Shown: positions 33,081 to 41,865, counted from the stretch's first letter. The stretch: DNA of 64,000 nucleotides from an uncultured Patescibacteria group bacterium (GCA_938041505.1 CALITC010000004.1:47228-111227); one strand, 5' to 3'. The notes: generated by a model from the letters alone, not told the origin. Numbers and translations are program-made.

Positions 33081-35876
33081 TTACGGTACAAAAATATCAA
33101 CAGATTCCTGAGCTACCAGCTCATCATCTAAGAACGCGCTCACAGTAATCAGGTAAGGCCCGTGTTCTTTCCAATTCCAATTCTCAACACTTACAAATGA
33201 AGCCTTTCCATTGCCTGTATTCTCCATTTCGTTAAGTTGTCCACTCTCCACCTGCCAAAACGCATCGTACTCAGCCGGGTCAACACCTCTAAGCAAAGCT
33301 TGGAAACGCTGCAAGCCATTTATCTCAACATTTTGAGTTGGGAAAAGAAGCTCGAATTCGTAAGCTTCAGTAGGTGAAAGTGAAGTTGAAACCCTGTTTT
33401 CGGAACGTGGGACAAAGTTAACAGATCCGCCACCGCTTACGATATCAATATCCAAATCATCTTCTTCGGTCATGATCGGATCTTGGAGAAGTAAACCATC
33501 TGCAGAATCCAAACTATCAACAATCACACCTTCTTCCATCAGCAAACTTTCCTCTGTTGTCACTGAAATAACTTCAGAATCTTCCACTTCGTCACCCGTA
33601 ATTTGACTACTTGTAATCGGTACAAAATCTTCAAAACTTCCACTCTGAACAACATCACTCTCAGATTCTTGAGTTAAATTATCATCGCTTTCCTCAGAAA
33701 CAGCAGAAGGGCTTTCGATAGAAACCGAAGCTTCGTCCGAAGTAATCTGATCTACACCCTGCGTAATATTTTCGCCAACCTCATCTGTCTCAGCAATAAC
33801 CAACCCATTATCTTCGCTCTCATCAGTCAAAACCTCTGTCTCAGTTGTCGTGGTTGAGCTACTACTAGAAGGCGATGAATTTATGGAAACTGCAGCACTA
33901 GATTCTTCTGCATCACCCTCTTGATTAGTTGCTGTTGATTGAGAATTAATAACCGGAGAGTCGTTTGTAACCCTAGACGGTGTACTATTACTACCAGGCA
34001 ATTCAACAATTGGCGAAGGCATAGAGTCGACTGTTATTTGATCATCTTCCGAAGAATCTTGAACTTCAACACTAGTATCGCTCGAGATTACATCTTCTAG
34101 ATTAACTCCTTCGATCAAACCTTCTGGTACAAGTACAGAGTCGATCACATGCACGATACCTTGATCATCTGACTCGATATCAACCTCAACAAAAGTTAGT
34201 GATGGATCAATTGCAATCTCCAGTCCATTAATCGTTGCCAATTCTGAAGCTGACAACACTTCTGAAGAAACTAATTTTTCTGGTACGACATGGTTAAGTA
34301 ACAACTCTTCTAAGATAGGGCTGTTTTCCGGCTGTTGCAAAAATTCCAACACAGCTGGATCCAAGGCTTCAAAAGCGGCATCTGTAGGTGCAAAAATTGA
34401 AAAACTCTCTTCTGTTGATAGAACCTCATCTAATTCTAAGTCGACAAGCAAGTTAGTTAGAATTGAAGTGTCTTCTCGATTAACAAGACTGCTCAAAAAA
34501 GTAGTAGAGCGAACGATTTCAGTGTTGTCGGAGATGGTATTGTCAGTATCATCATCAGCATCTTCTTCGTTTTCGATAATTTCATTGCTATCACCTGGGA
34601 CAAACACACCGTCGTCAGTTTCAATAATTTCCTCTTCACCATCAATCACTTCAATATCATCAGTTACACTAGAAATATCTTCTGCCTCAACCTCTTCCTC
34701 ATCAACTTCTTCAACAACCGTAGAATCGTTAGAATTTAATTCACTATCATCAACCTGACTATCTAATTCTGAGGAATTATTATCATTAAGGTTTTCTAGT
34801 TTATCTGAAACACTTTGAGGAATCAGTACCGTGTTAATGACATGAACCACACCATCATTCTCAGTATTAAGGTCAAGAACCTCAAACACACTATCACCAA
34901 CACCATTCAAACTAGCAGCGCGAGGCTCTACACTCAATTCCTCACCTAGTAAAGTTGGCAATGAAGTTGTAGACAATACCTGATCCGCGTCCAACCCCTC
35001 TGGAAGAACATGGAATAGCAATAACTCTTCGAGTAATTCTGCATTCTCTTCTTGCAGTAATTGTGCTAAAATACGCGAATCTATACTTCTAAACGCCTCA
35101 TCTGTTGGCGCAAACAAAGTCAAATTATCTGTGTTAGCAATAATATTAATTAAGTTAGATTGCGCAAGAGCACTCGTAAGTAGCGAGGTATTCTCTTGTC
35201 CTGCAAGCACGGTCACAATGTTAGCATTCCCTGCATTAGCAGAAAACTCAGAACCACTTTCTAATTCCACTTGAGAATCACCACCATCACTTTCAAGCAT
35301 GTCGTCCACGATCGTAGTATTTACAGAATCGCCACCCATGACCATCTGCTCCAACTCCATGAACGAAGCGGTAGTCCCAGTACCTTCGAGCTCAAATGAC
35401 TGCGTGCTCGCTGTTACACAATCTCGGAGTGTGAGTGGAATAAGTTCACCTTCAATTGATCCTTGAGCACATCCCAATCCCATCAATCCGTTACCTTGGT
35501 CTATGGTTGCGACCGCCCTACCAAATTCATCAAAATTCCATTTAGCTTGAGCCGAACCACAGTCATTCAAAATAATATCACTGTTGGCATCGACATCTAG
35601 ACATAGGTCGTTCAGACCCTTGATCATCTGATCTTCATAGCGCCATTTTTTTCCAATAGTGTCTGGATTGTGATCAGCCAATACAACCCTGTTCCCTGGA
35701 GATGCTTCATCATTGAGAACTGAGAAAACCAGACTGTTATTCATCCGCCACCGCACAAACCGATTTCCATTATTAAAAACTTCCTGTTGAGCGTTAACTC
35801 CAACAAAACTTCCGCTTATCATAGCGAGAGTCAACAACGTAGATATACCATAACCAGTAGACTTTTTTCCTTTCAT
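33081..35876 (-). CDS. Exported ricin-lectin / FAS1 (fasciclin) surface protein
   Basis: 931 residues. Signal peptide 1-29 (ending GVNAQQ). Residues 30-170 form a ricin-type beta-trefoil (repeated Q-x-W-like elements such as GKKWRYEDQ, QAKWNFDE and LCLDVDANSD). Two FAS1 domains follow (about 215-355 and 460-595), each with the H1-box-like LTLFAPTDEAF or FSIFAPTDAAF and the terminal H2 box VVHVINTVLIP or IVHVIDSVLVP. Between and after them are very acidic Ser/Asp/Glu-rich linkers (370-450, 600-830) and a final beta-sandwich-like domain (about 835-931). No C-terminal anchor. FAS1 and ricin domains bind proteins and glycans, so adhesion is the natural guess. Confidence 0.85.
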   Translation of the reverse strand: MKGKKSTGYGISTLLTLAMISGSFVGVNAQQEVFNNGNRFVRWRMNNSLVFSVLNDEASPGNRVVLADHNPDTIGKKWRYEDQMIKGLNDLCLDVDANSDIILNDCGSAQAKWNFDEFGRAVATIDQGNGLMGLGCAQGSIEGELIPLTLRDCVTASTQSFELEGTGTTASFMELEQMVMGGDSVNTTIVDDMLESDGGDSQVELESGSEFSANAGNANIVTVLAGQENTSLLTSALAQSNLINIIANTDNLTLFAPTDEAFRSIDSRILAQLLQEENAELLEELLLFHVLPEGLDADQVLSTTSLPTLLGEELSVEPRAASLNGVGDSVFEVLDLNTENDGVVHVINTVLIPQSVSDKLENLNDNNSSELDSQVDDSELNSNDSTVVEEVDEEEVEAEDISSVTDDIEVIDGEEEIIETDDGVFVPGDSNEIIENEEDADDDTDNTISDNTEIVRSTTFLSSLVNREDTSILTNLLVDLELDEVLSTEESFSIFAPTDAAFEALDPAVLEFLQQPENSPILEELLLNHVVPEKLVSSEVLSASELATINGLEIAIDPSLTFVEVDIESDDQGIVHVIDSVLVPEGLIEGVNLEDVISSDTSVEVQDSSEDDQITVDSMPSPIVELPGSNSTPSRVTNDSPVINSQSTATNQEGDAEESSAAVSINSSPSSSSSTTTTETEVLTDESEDNGLVIAETDEVGENITQGVDQITSDEASVSIESPSAVSEESDDNLTQESESDVVQSGSFEDFVPITSSQITGDEVEDSEVISVTTEESLLMEEGVIVDSLDSADGLLLQDPIMTEEDDLDIDIVSGGGSVNFVPRSENRVSTSLSPTEAYEFELLFPTQNVEINGLQRFQALLRGVDPAEYDAFWQVESGQLNEMENTGNGKASFVSVENWNWKEHGPYLITVSAFLDDELVAQESVDIFVP

Positions 35877-35925
35877 AACCTAGAATTAATTTTAATTATT
35901 ACTCATAAGTATAAATCTTCTCTGT

Positions 35926-36837
35926 ATGTTGTCAACCGAATTCACACAAATTTTTTCGCACGTTAATCAAATCTTTGACCAAAAAGCCTATCTAGTTGGT
36001 GGCGCCACCAGAGATCATCTCCTAGGAAAATTAGTAACAGACTATGATTTTACAACACCTCTGCGACCAGAAGAAATCGAATCTATTTTGCGAAATAACT
36101 CAATTAAGCCTTATCTGGTTGGTAAACGTTTTGGCACGATCGGCTTCAAGCTTCGAGTAGAAAACAAAATACATTTTATCGAAATTACAACCTTCCGCGG
36201 GGATACTTACAAACCCAAGAACCGCAAACCTGAGATTAGATTTACCACCACGATTACGGAAGACCTCACCAGAAGAGATTTTACCATAAATGCTATTTCT
36301 TTATCTCCTGACAATATTATAGTAGACCCCTTAGATGGCCAAACAGATATCAAAAACAAAGTAATCCGGGCAATCGGGAACCCCAGTGATAGGTTCAAAG
36401 ACGACCCCCTAAGAATTTTACGTGCTATTCGCTTTGCCTCCAACCTAGAATTTGAGATAGAACAACAAACCCTACAGGCAATAGAATCAGACAACTACTC
36501 ACTACTTGATATCAGCAAGGAGCGCTGGGTGCAAGAACTAGATAAAATATTGAAACATACCAATAGGGCTGAGGGGTTTGAGCTACTACTCTCTTTAGGT
36601 GTTCTTACACACGTAATACCCGAACTTACACTACTTCATCCGGATACATGGCAGAAAACCTTAGAAGAATTACGTACTTGTGATGAGTCTTTGGATGATC
36701 TTTGGGCTGTTTTGCTCAGACACACTGGCACGATCTATCAACAAAACCCGGATAAAAAATTTACTACAGAAGTTAACTGGAAAATCTGTAAACATCTACG
36801 GTTTGGTAACAAAAGAACTCATGCAATTTTAGTATAA
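35926..36837 (+). CDS. CCA-adding enzyme / poly(A) polymerase family, short form
   Basis: 303 residues, shorter than the usual 400 or more. The class II nucleotidyltransferase head is complete: YLVGGATRDHLLG (about 22-34), TDYDFTT with the two catalytic Asp, TRRDFTINAIS and DPLDGQTD. The RNA-binding neck/body (DDPLRILRAIRFASNLEFEI) follows and the chain stops within the region normally occupied by the body/tail. I found no continuation in another frame after 36837. All tRNA genes in the window already encode CCA, so repair of tRNA ends rather than de novo CCA addition is the likely job; poly(A) polymerase activity is possible. Confidence 0.85.
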   Translation: MLSTEFTQIFSHVNQIFDQKAYLVGGATRDHLLGKLVTDYDFTTPLRPEEIESILRNNSIKPYLVGKRFGTIGFKLRVENKIHFIEITTFRGDTYKPKNRKPEIRFTTTITEDLTRRDFTINAISLSPDNIIVDPLDGQTDIKNKVIRAIGNPSDRFKDDPLRILRAIRFASNLEFEIEQQTLQAIESDNYSLLDISKERWVQELDKILKHTNRAEGFELLLSLGVLTHVIPELTLLHPDTWQKTLEELRTCDESLDDLWAVLLRHTGTIYQQNPDKKFTTEVNWKICKHLRFGNKRTHAILV

Positions 36838-36981
36838 AAATTACCCTTTGTCCTAGCGCGAATTGATATTGGTTTTATGATTTATACAAAGTAGAGTTTT
36901 TTCTCATTTTATTCAATGATCGTAGCTGATCAACTCAACAAAAAAAGTACGTCATTTAGACATACTAACTAATATATTTAA

Positions 36982-37395
36982 CTAAACCTCTCCGTAATAC
37001 TCAGCAATATATTTAAATTCATAGGCTGAACCACTATAAATGACTAGTTGTTGGTCAAAACCAACTCTTTTGTCAGAGATAAATACATCTCCTCCGCCAT
37101 AAGACCATTTTCTTGGCAACCAAACCATATTTTTAGAAAAATGCGATGTCAACGTGTAAATCTCACGAGAGAATAGCACAGTAGTTCCACCTAATTTTTC
37201 TTCATAACGATACGTATATATTGGTGTATTGTCAAGAGTTACACCACCCTGTTTGACCTCAAAAGGTAAATCAACCTCAGGTTTGTGTGTAAACACAGTA
37301 AACCAAAGATTATGATAATGTTCTGAGGTGCAATACCCTTCTCGAGTTCTTCGAGCATGTTTCATTTCGTAGAAAATACTAGCCTTTCTTTGCAT
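36982..37395 (-). CDS. Hypothetical protein
   Basis: 137 residues without signal peptide or membrane segment. The second half looks like alternating strands (TPIYTYRYEEKLGGTTVLFSREIY; QQLVIYSGSAYEFKYIAEYY). It has several His and Tyr in the first 40 residues but no known metal motif. Family not recognised. It has its own surroundings: 144 bases of AT-rich gap to the CCA-enzyme gene and the tRNA-Ala upstream. Confidence 0.55.
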   Translation of the reverse strand: MQRKASIFYEMKHARRTREGYCTSEHYHNLWFTVFTHKPEVDLPFEVKQGGVTLDNTPIYTYRYEEKLGGTTVLFSREIYTLTSHFSKNMVWLPRKWSYGGGDVFISDKRVGFDQQLVIYSGSAYEFKYIAEYYGEV

Positions 37396-37510
37396 ATATT
37401 TATCCTTTTGAATAATTTCATCTTCTATAATATATACATATTAGCATTAAAATTATATATTGTCAATATAAATTTTATGGGGAAGGTATAAAACAGATAA
37501 AAGGTACAAA

Positions 37511-37553
37511 AATAACCACATTACTAGTCGTTAACTGTTAATGTGGTTATTTG
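37511..37553 (-). terminator. Terminator of tRNA-Ala
   Basis: A perfect 14-bp stem (AAATAACCACATTA/TAATGTGGTTATTT) with a 15-base loop and a U run, beginning 2 bases after the CCA end of the tRNA on the minus strand. One of the strongest terminators in the window. Confidence 0.85.
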
Positions 37554-37555
37554 TT

Positions 37556-37633
37556 GGTGGACCCAAAGGGAATCGAACCCTTGACCTCCTGCGTGCAAAG
37601 CAGGCGCTCTAAGCCAACTGAGCTATGGGCCCT
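37556..37633 (-). tRNA. tRNA-Ala(UGC)
   Basis: 78 bases with encoded CCA. Acceptor GGGCCCA/TGGGTCC has the G3-U70 wobble pair that AlaRS recognises. Anticodon stem CCTGC/GCAGG, loop TTTGCAC with anticodon UGC; large D-loop; T-loop TTCGATT. Confidence 0.95.
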
Positions 37634-38013
37634 AATATTTATTAAAAATATACTATATTAATATGCATTATTTGTCAATGAATTTCCTAGTGTTTATTTC
37701 GCGATATGTTTTTTATTCTTCCTACTATCATTTATGGTTAATAATCTTATGGAAGAAGAAAACCCTTGCGCTTTACATATGTAATCAATATCTTTACTTT
37801 CAGTTATGGAATTTAGTCACAACAACTTATCACCATTGCCAACTATAATCGGCCACATAATGAAATTATTACTAATGTTAAGGGAGGGAGAAGAAATGCT
37901 ACAGCTAACATAGGCGCACTTATAACCATAATTACACCACGAGGATTTCAGACCTCGACTCACTGCAAAGTCAAGTGATTAAATAACTTTGTAGACAGCT
38001 CCACCCCCCCCAA
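37634..38013. other. Non-coding gap between divergent tRNA genes
   Basis: 380 bases with no believable gene; the 61-aa ORF at 37663 is low-complexity and I reject it. It holds a short hairpin (CGAGG...CCTCG near 37939-37957). A segment near 37973-37990 (AGTGATTAAATAACTT) recurs almost exactly at 38021-38037 inside the tRNA-Val promoter, with one extra A. This looks like a local duplication. Confidence 0.4.
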
Positions 38014-38042
38014 TTGACAAAGTGATTAAAATAACTTATTTT
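38014..38042 (+). promoter_or_regulatory. Promoter of the tRNA-Val/tRNA-His pair
   Basis: TTGACA, 17-base spacer, TATTTT; start near 38049, 16 bases before the first tRNA. Confidence 0.65.
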
Positions 38043-38064
38043 AGCGGTATTGCACAGAAACGCA

Positions 38065-38139
38065 GCGCGATTAGCTCAGGGGTAGAGCATCTCATTGACG
38101 TTGAGGAGGTCGTAGGTTCAAATCCTACATCGCGCACCA
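38065..38139 (+). tRNA. tRNA-Val(GAC)
   Basis: 75 bases with encoded CCA: acceptor GCGCGAT/ATCGCGC, D-arm GCTC/GAGC, anticodon stem TCTCA/TGAGG, loop TTGACGT with anticodon GAC, T-arm GTAGG/CCTAC. Confidence 0.95.
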
Positions 38140-38140
38140 T

Positions 38141-38217
38141 GGTGGTCATAGCTCAGTTGGTAGAGCACTAGGTTGTGGTTCTAGAGGTCGCGGGTTCGAT
38201 CCCCGTTGGTCACCCCA
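38141..38217 (+). tRNA. tRNA-His(GUG)
   Basis: 77 bases including an encoded extra G at -1, which pairs with C73, the His identity element. Acceptor GTGGTCA/TGGTCAC, anticodon loop TTGTGGT with anticodon GUG, encoded CCA. It begins one base after the tRNA-Val CCA, so both come from one precursor. Confidence 0.95.
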
Positions 38218-38226
38218 CAAGAGCAT

Positions 38227-38246
38227 CCCCTCAGAGGGGTGGTTTT
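38227..38246 (+). terminator. Terminator after tRNA-His
   Basis: CCCCT-CAG-AGGGG hairpin followed by TGGTTTT, about 10 bases after the CCA of tRNA-His. Confidence 0.6.
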
Positions 38247-38329
38247 GTTATCTAAAAATTTTTGAACAAAAAATTCAGTCTCTGCCTTAGCAAAAACTGA
38301 CTATAATACAATATCAATAGTAACAAGTA

Positions 38330-39439
38330 CTATACATACTGCATAATTTTTGGTTTTAGAATATTATGAACCATATCTCTCGAACGTTCGTATTCAGGAA
38401 AAACTGGTAAAAACATAGAAACAGATTCATCAATCAAATCATCTAATACGCAGTCACCCAAACCAAGATCAGAAAAAGCACTTCCAAAACTCCTTCCATA
38501 ATTATTTAATTGAGATCTCTTCGAACGCTTTTTGCGCCCACTAAGATTCCCAACAACATTCTGCAATGTCAACAAGGTTAACCCTCGAATATGATCGCAA
38601 ACTATGGTTTCTTTTTCAGGATCACATATAGTGGATTTTTGAAGAATATCACGTAAATCACCAAAAAGGGAAATATTAGCAATTTTATCAACACCTTCAA
38701 TAACCATCAGTAGTCTCTGGGGACTAAATCCAGCGGCATCAACATGTTTGTGAGCAGGTATCAATGCAAGCTTGTCACCGTTAGCTTTCACATAATGATC
38801 ATATCTTACATGGGTAAATAATTCTATTATCAAACCCCGATTTTGCAAATCCAAAAACTCTACAAAAGAATTAATAGGACTTCGTTCATCTCTCAAATCC
38901 ACAAAAATTTCTGCACGCGGACCGCCAACAGGTTCTACTAAATTTGCTACAAAGCATTCTTTTTCTAACCCTGCACAAGTTGCAATAGATGTGATACCAA
39001 GACTATTATATATCTCTTGCATTTCCATATCCATAGATAAAGTAAGATTGTTCACAACACCTCCACCAAAATAGCTACCAATCAGCATGTCAGGATCAAC
39101 ACCGTAATAATTAACAAACAGCGTATGAAAATCCCGAATAAGTTCTATTCTCGTCGTCTCACCAAAAGAACAGGCTACCAGCATATTAAAAAATGAAAGA
39201 TGACTCCAATCTCCAACGTTACGCACATCCCAATACCGAAATACTGGTTGGTTTATGCACGCCGATTTACGAAGCGAATCATTATTAAAAAACTGCAATG
39301 CCAAATTTGGTCCACCAGACGGTGTAAAAGTCGTTGGGAAAACTCCACTATCAAGCGGTAAACAGTCCTTAGCACAATAACCCTTAAACTTCATGTAATT
39401 ATTAAATAACAAACACACGCTGTAAAAGTCTAAATTCAT
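38330..39439 (-). CDS. Free-standing alanyl-tRNA-synthetase-like catalytic core
   Basis: 369 residues from the ATG at 39439 (GAGGA lies 6 bases upstream; the track's TTG overlaps it). The sequence follows the class II core of AlaRS: FPTTFTPSGGPNLALQFF near the start; RYWDVRNVGDWSHLSFFNMLVACSFGE matches the motif 2 region of AlaRS (R...D..NVG...HH.FFEML..FSFG); GPRAEIFVDLR matches GPCGPCSEI..D; and HKHVDAAGFSPQRLL matches the HVDTGMGLERL motif 3, keeping the Arg. Editing, C-Ala and HxxxH parts are absent, and AlaRS is normally about 870 residues. It lies 0.7 kb from tRNA-Ala. It could be a paralogue that makes aminoacyl adenylates, charges another carrier, or regulates; its substrate is unknown. 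Confidence 0.72.
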   Translation of the reverse strand: MNLDFYSVCLLFNNYMKFKGYCAKDCLPLDSGVFPTTFTPSGGPNLALQFFNNDSLRKSACINQPVFRYWDVRNVGDWSHLSFFNMLVACSFGETTRIELIRDFHTLFVNYYGVDPDMLIGSYFGGGVVNNLTLSMDMEMQEIYNSLGITSIATCAGLEKECFVANLVEPVGGPRAEIFVDLRDERSPINSFVEFLDLQNRGLIIELFTHVRYDHYVKANGDKLALIPAHKHVDAAGFSPQRLLMVIEGVDKIANISLFGDLRDILQKSTICDPEKETIVCDHIRGLTLLTLQNVVGNLSGRKKRSKRSQLNNYGRSFGSAFSDLGLGDCVLDDLIDESVSMFLPVFPEYERSRDMVHNILKPKIMQYV

Positions 39440-39601
39440 TTTTATCCTCAATTAATAATAAATACGAAATATCGATATCTTCTAGATGAAAGCCTAGAAA
39501 TAGAGGTTTGTCAAAGTAACTCCATTTTATCAACAATTAGAACATTGACAATCTTGGATAATTAAACAAGTGTCTCCTCAGGAGAAAATAAAAATATAAA
39601 A

Positions 39602-39844
39602 ATGATTACACAAACAAAAAAGTCTCTACACAAAATAATTAAAGGGACTCCTTATCTCAGTAACAGGAATAAGCAGATCTTGTTATACTATTTTGAATCT
39701 CGGGAAAAGATAATTATAGACGCATGCTATATACTAGGTATCATACTCTTATTATGGTTAATAATTGAACACTTGCACATAGTAATTTTTTTATCATTAT
39801 TAGCAATAGCAATGTATATTTGTTGGAGAAACGTTGAGTATTAA
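39602..39844 (+). CDS. Small membrane protein, unknown
   Basis: 80 residues: a basic helical start (1-32) and one long or two short membrane segments (about 38-73, ACYILGIILLLWLIIEHLHI then VIFLSLLAIAMYI). Divergent from the AlaRS-like gene. A TTGACA lies near 39545. Family not recognised. Confidence 0.5.
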   Translation: MITQTKKSLHKIIKGTPYLSNRNKQILLYYFESREKIIIDACYILGIILLLWLIIEHLHIVIFLSLLAIAMYICWRNVEY

Positions 39845-39857
39845 TTTTACAAACAAA

Positions 39858-39878
39858 GAGTTGTGCACCTTACAACTC
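39858..39878. terminator. Bidirectional terminator-like hairpin between convergent genes
   Basis: GAGTTGT/ACAACTC, 7-bp stem with a 7-base loop, T-rich on both sides, between the stops of the small membrane protein and msrB. Confidence 0.5.
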
Positions 39879-39898
39879 CTTTACTATTGAGCTAAGAT

Positions 39899-40315
39899 CT
39901 ATTTTGGCTCATTTTTTTCACCCTCTTCAAAATCCAACACAGTTCCATTAATGCAGTATCTCTGACCAGTGGGCTCAGGACCATCTGCAAATACATGCCC
40001 CAGATGGGCTTCACAGCGCGCGCAATGCACCTCAGTACGAGGCAAGAACAACTTAAAGTCTTTACTTGTCTCCACGTTCTCATCCTCTACCGGCTTATAG
40101 AAGCTAGGCCAACCAGTCCCCGAATCATACTTGGCATCTGCACCAAATAACTGCAACCCACATGCAGCACATTTGAACACCCCTGCTCTTTTCTCGTCAT
40201 TATGATTCCCAGGAGTGTGAGCCCTCTCAGTCCCGTGCTCACGAGCAATACGATATTGTTCCTCACTTAATTGCTCCTTCCACTCAGCGTCAGTTTTGTT
40301 TATTTTATTTATCAT
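39899..40315 (-). CDS. msrB: Peptide methionine-R-sulfoxide reductase MsrB
   Basis: 138 residues, complete. Reduces methionine-R-sulfoxide in proteins with thioredoxin as donor; trxA is in this window. The zinc site is formed by the KCAACG and CARCEAH pairs; DSGTGWPSFYKP is the substrate loop; RYCINGTVLDF carries the catalytic Cys. A leaderless promoter (TTGCTT, 17, TATACT) ends 6 bases before the ATG. No msrA is adjacent. Confidence 0.95.
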   Translation of the reverse strand: MINKINKTDAEWKEQLSEEQYRIAREHGTERAHTPGNHNDEKRAGVFKCAACGLQLFGADAKYDSGTGWPSFYKPVEDENVETSKDFKLFLPRTEVHCARCEAHLGHVFADGPEPTGQRYCINGTVLDFEEGEKNEPK

Positions 40316-40321
40316 ATCTTA

Positions 40322-40350
40322 AGTATATTTTTATTTGCTTTTATAAGCAA
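40322..40350 (-). promoter_or_regulatory. Promoter of msrB (leaderless)
   Basis: Minus-strand TTGCTT, 17-base spacer, TATACT; the -10 ends 6 bases before the ATG at 40315. Confidence 0.55.
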
Positions 40351-40411
40351 GGTTTTGACATTATACTACCTTTGAAGCAGGGTAATATCAAGATTAGTTT
40401 TGGAGAAAAGA

Positions 40412-40804
40412 ATGCTTGTAACAAATTACCTCAAGTTGTTGAAACAGTTAGAGGAAACACCGAACATTGACATCAAATTACCAAAGAATTTTGACAGGGA
40501 TATAGCTACTGCCACAGAAGAAAACAGGTTTAAACTAATAATATATCTAAACTGTGATCAAAATCTACAAAAAATTAAACAAGTACTGAAAGAATACTTT
40601 TATAGTGATGAATATGTATACACCGAAATATCACACAGTAAAGATATCAGAAGCGCCAAACTAAAAATAAAAGGGGTGCGTATTCAGTACGCAATCTTAG
40701 TTGGTGGGTATATGGAAGAATACGACAAAACAACATTCCATGCGTGTGTATCAAATATAATCAATCCCGTCGCCAGAGGAAAAGAGGTTTTTTGGATTAT
40801 GTAA
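40412..40804 (+). CDS. Hypothetical protein
   Basis: 130 residues from the ATG at 40412; GGAG lies 6 bases upstream, and the track's TTG at 40400 is immediately before that site. It looks like a small alpha/beta domain: helical start, strand FKLIIYLNC, helix, strand AKLKIKGVRIQYAILVGGY. No motif recognised, no membrane segment. A TTGACA lies at about 40355, and an intrinsic terminator follows. Confidence 0.55.
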   Translation: MLVTNYLKLLKQLEETPNIDIKLPKNFDRDIATATEENRFKLIIYLNCDQNLQKIKQVLKEYFYSDEYVYTEISHSKDIRSAKLKIKGVRIQYAILVGGYMEEYDKTTFHACVSNIINPVARGKEVFWIM

Positions 40805-40842
40805 AAACACAACTAACTCAAATTTTACGAACAATATCAATC

Positions 40843-40870
40843 GCCCAGGGTCACAAGGGCATTTTTTTTT
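40843..40870 (+). terminator. Intrinsic terminator running into the next promoter
   Basis: GCCC/GGGC stem with a 10-base loop, then ATTTTTTTTT. The last Ts of the tract are the first bases of the TTGACT -35 box of the ureohydrolase gene. Confidence 0.65.
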
Positions 40871-40897
40871 GACTTTTTGGAATTGTCCACTTAGAGT
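40869..40897 (+). promoter_or_regulatory. Promoter of the ureohydrolase gene (leaderless)
   Basis: TTGACT, 17-base spacer, TAGAGT; the -10 ends 10 bases before the ATG at 40908. Confidence 0.6.
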
Positions 40898-40907
40898 TAA
40901 CTTTTGA

Positions 40908-41825
40908 ATGCCTAGAAAAACGATTATTCCGGTTCCTTTTAGTATGAGCCCTTATGGCGACGGGAATGACAAGACCTACAAGAAAATTTTGAAGATTAGC
41001 GCTGCAAATGAGAATATGCAGGAGACCTTTCCTTCTAACTTACTATTAGACAACTGCACCATCAACGAAGAGGTTGAATTCAATATCAACAAAGACTCTC
41101 ATCCGGAGGGGTTATTTTTGGAATCCGCTCGCTCTATGCAACTCAATCTTAGCAAAGCAGTAGCCAAGCAATTGCCAAATTCAGATCAATTACTAATTCT
41201 TGGAGGCGATCACACCATATCCATTGGCACAGGTCTTGGCTTGTCTAAGCATATCGACCTCAGCAAAGTTGGCTTAATTTGGGTAGACGCCCACGCCGAC
41301 AGCAATACTGCAAAAACCTCTCTAAGCAAATCTCTCACCGGCTATCCTGTAGCTATCAACTGTGGAGTTGGTCCAGACAAGCTAATCCAAGACTTCTCCT
41401 CTAATATTCAAAACGTTGCTTACATTGGTCTAAGAGATGTGGATAAAGGAGAGCTAGAGAACATCAAGCACACCGACCCACTGATATTCTCCAATCTAGA
41501 CATCGAAGACCTTTCACTAAAAGTAATTATTGATAAAATTCTGCATAAGTTCCAAGACCTCGAACATATTTGGCTATCCATCGACATCGACAGCTTAGAT
41601 CCTGTATATTTCCAAGCAGGAGAAACCGACGTCCCGGTCACAGGCGGCCTAACACCAAGAGAATTATTATACATTACAAGCAGAATAGCTCAAACCAACA
41701 AACTCAAGATCACTGAACTCGTCCAACTCAATGACATCAATCAAGACACCCCCCTCTTAGTCTTAGCCAGTCGTATTAGCGAAATCGCCCTTAACATAGG
41801 AGGGTACAGATACGGAAAAAAGTAG
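40908..41825 (+). CDS. Arginase/agmatinase-family ureohydrolase
   Basis: 305 residues. All binuclear manganese motifs are present: LILGGDHTIS (about 99-108), IWVDAHADSN (about 126-135) and WLSIDIDSLDP (about 224-234), followed by VPVTGGLTPREL. Length fits arginase, agmatinase or formimidoylglutamase. The residues that define the substrate cannot be assigned safely: the arginase-specific loop after DAHAD is SNTAKTS, unlike the DINTP of classical arginases or the DT of agmatinases. Hydrolysis of a guanidino compound to urea is likely. No polyamine or arginine genes are adjacent. Confidence 0.88.
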   Translation: MPRKTIIPVPFSMSPYGDGNDKTYKKILKISAANENMQETFPSNLLLDNCTINEEVEFNINKDSHPEGLFLESARSMQLNLSKAVAKQLPNSDQLLILGGDHTISIGTGLGLSKHIDLSKVGLIWVDAHADSNTAKTSLSKSLTGYPVAINCGVGPDKLIQDFSSNIQNVAYIGLRDVDKGELENIKHTDPLIFSNLDIEDLSLKVIIDKILHKFQDLEHIWLSIDIDSLDPVYFQAGETDVPVTGGLTPRELLYITSRIAQTNKLKITELVQLNDINQDTPLLVLASRISEIALNIGGYRYGKK

Positions 41826-41865
41826 TTGCTTATTAGATATAAACAACCATTTGGACAATCTACAC

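Noticed and set aside
37663-37848. 61-aa ORF after tRNA-Ala
   Set aside because: Aromatic-rich, low-complexity translation with no ribosome site and no neighbours in the same direction; it looks like a chance ORF.
40908-41825. Naming the ureohydrolase arginase or agmatinase outright
   Set aside because: The manganese motifs are clear, but the substrate-determining loop matches neither subgroup and no pathway genes are next to it.
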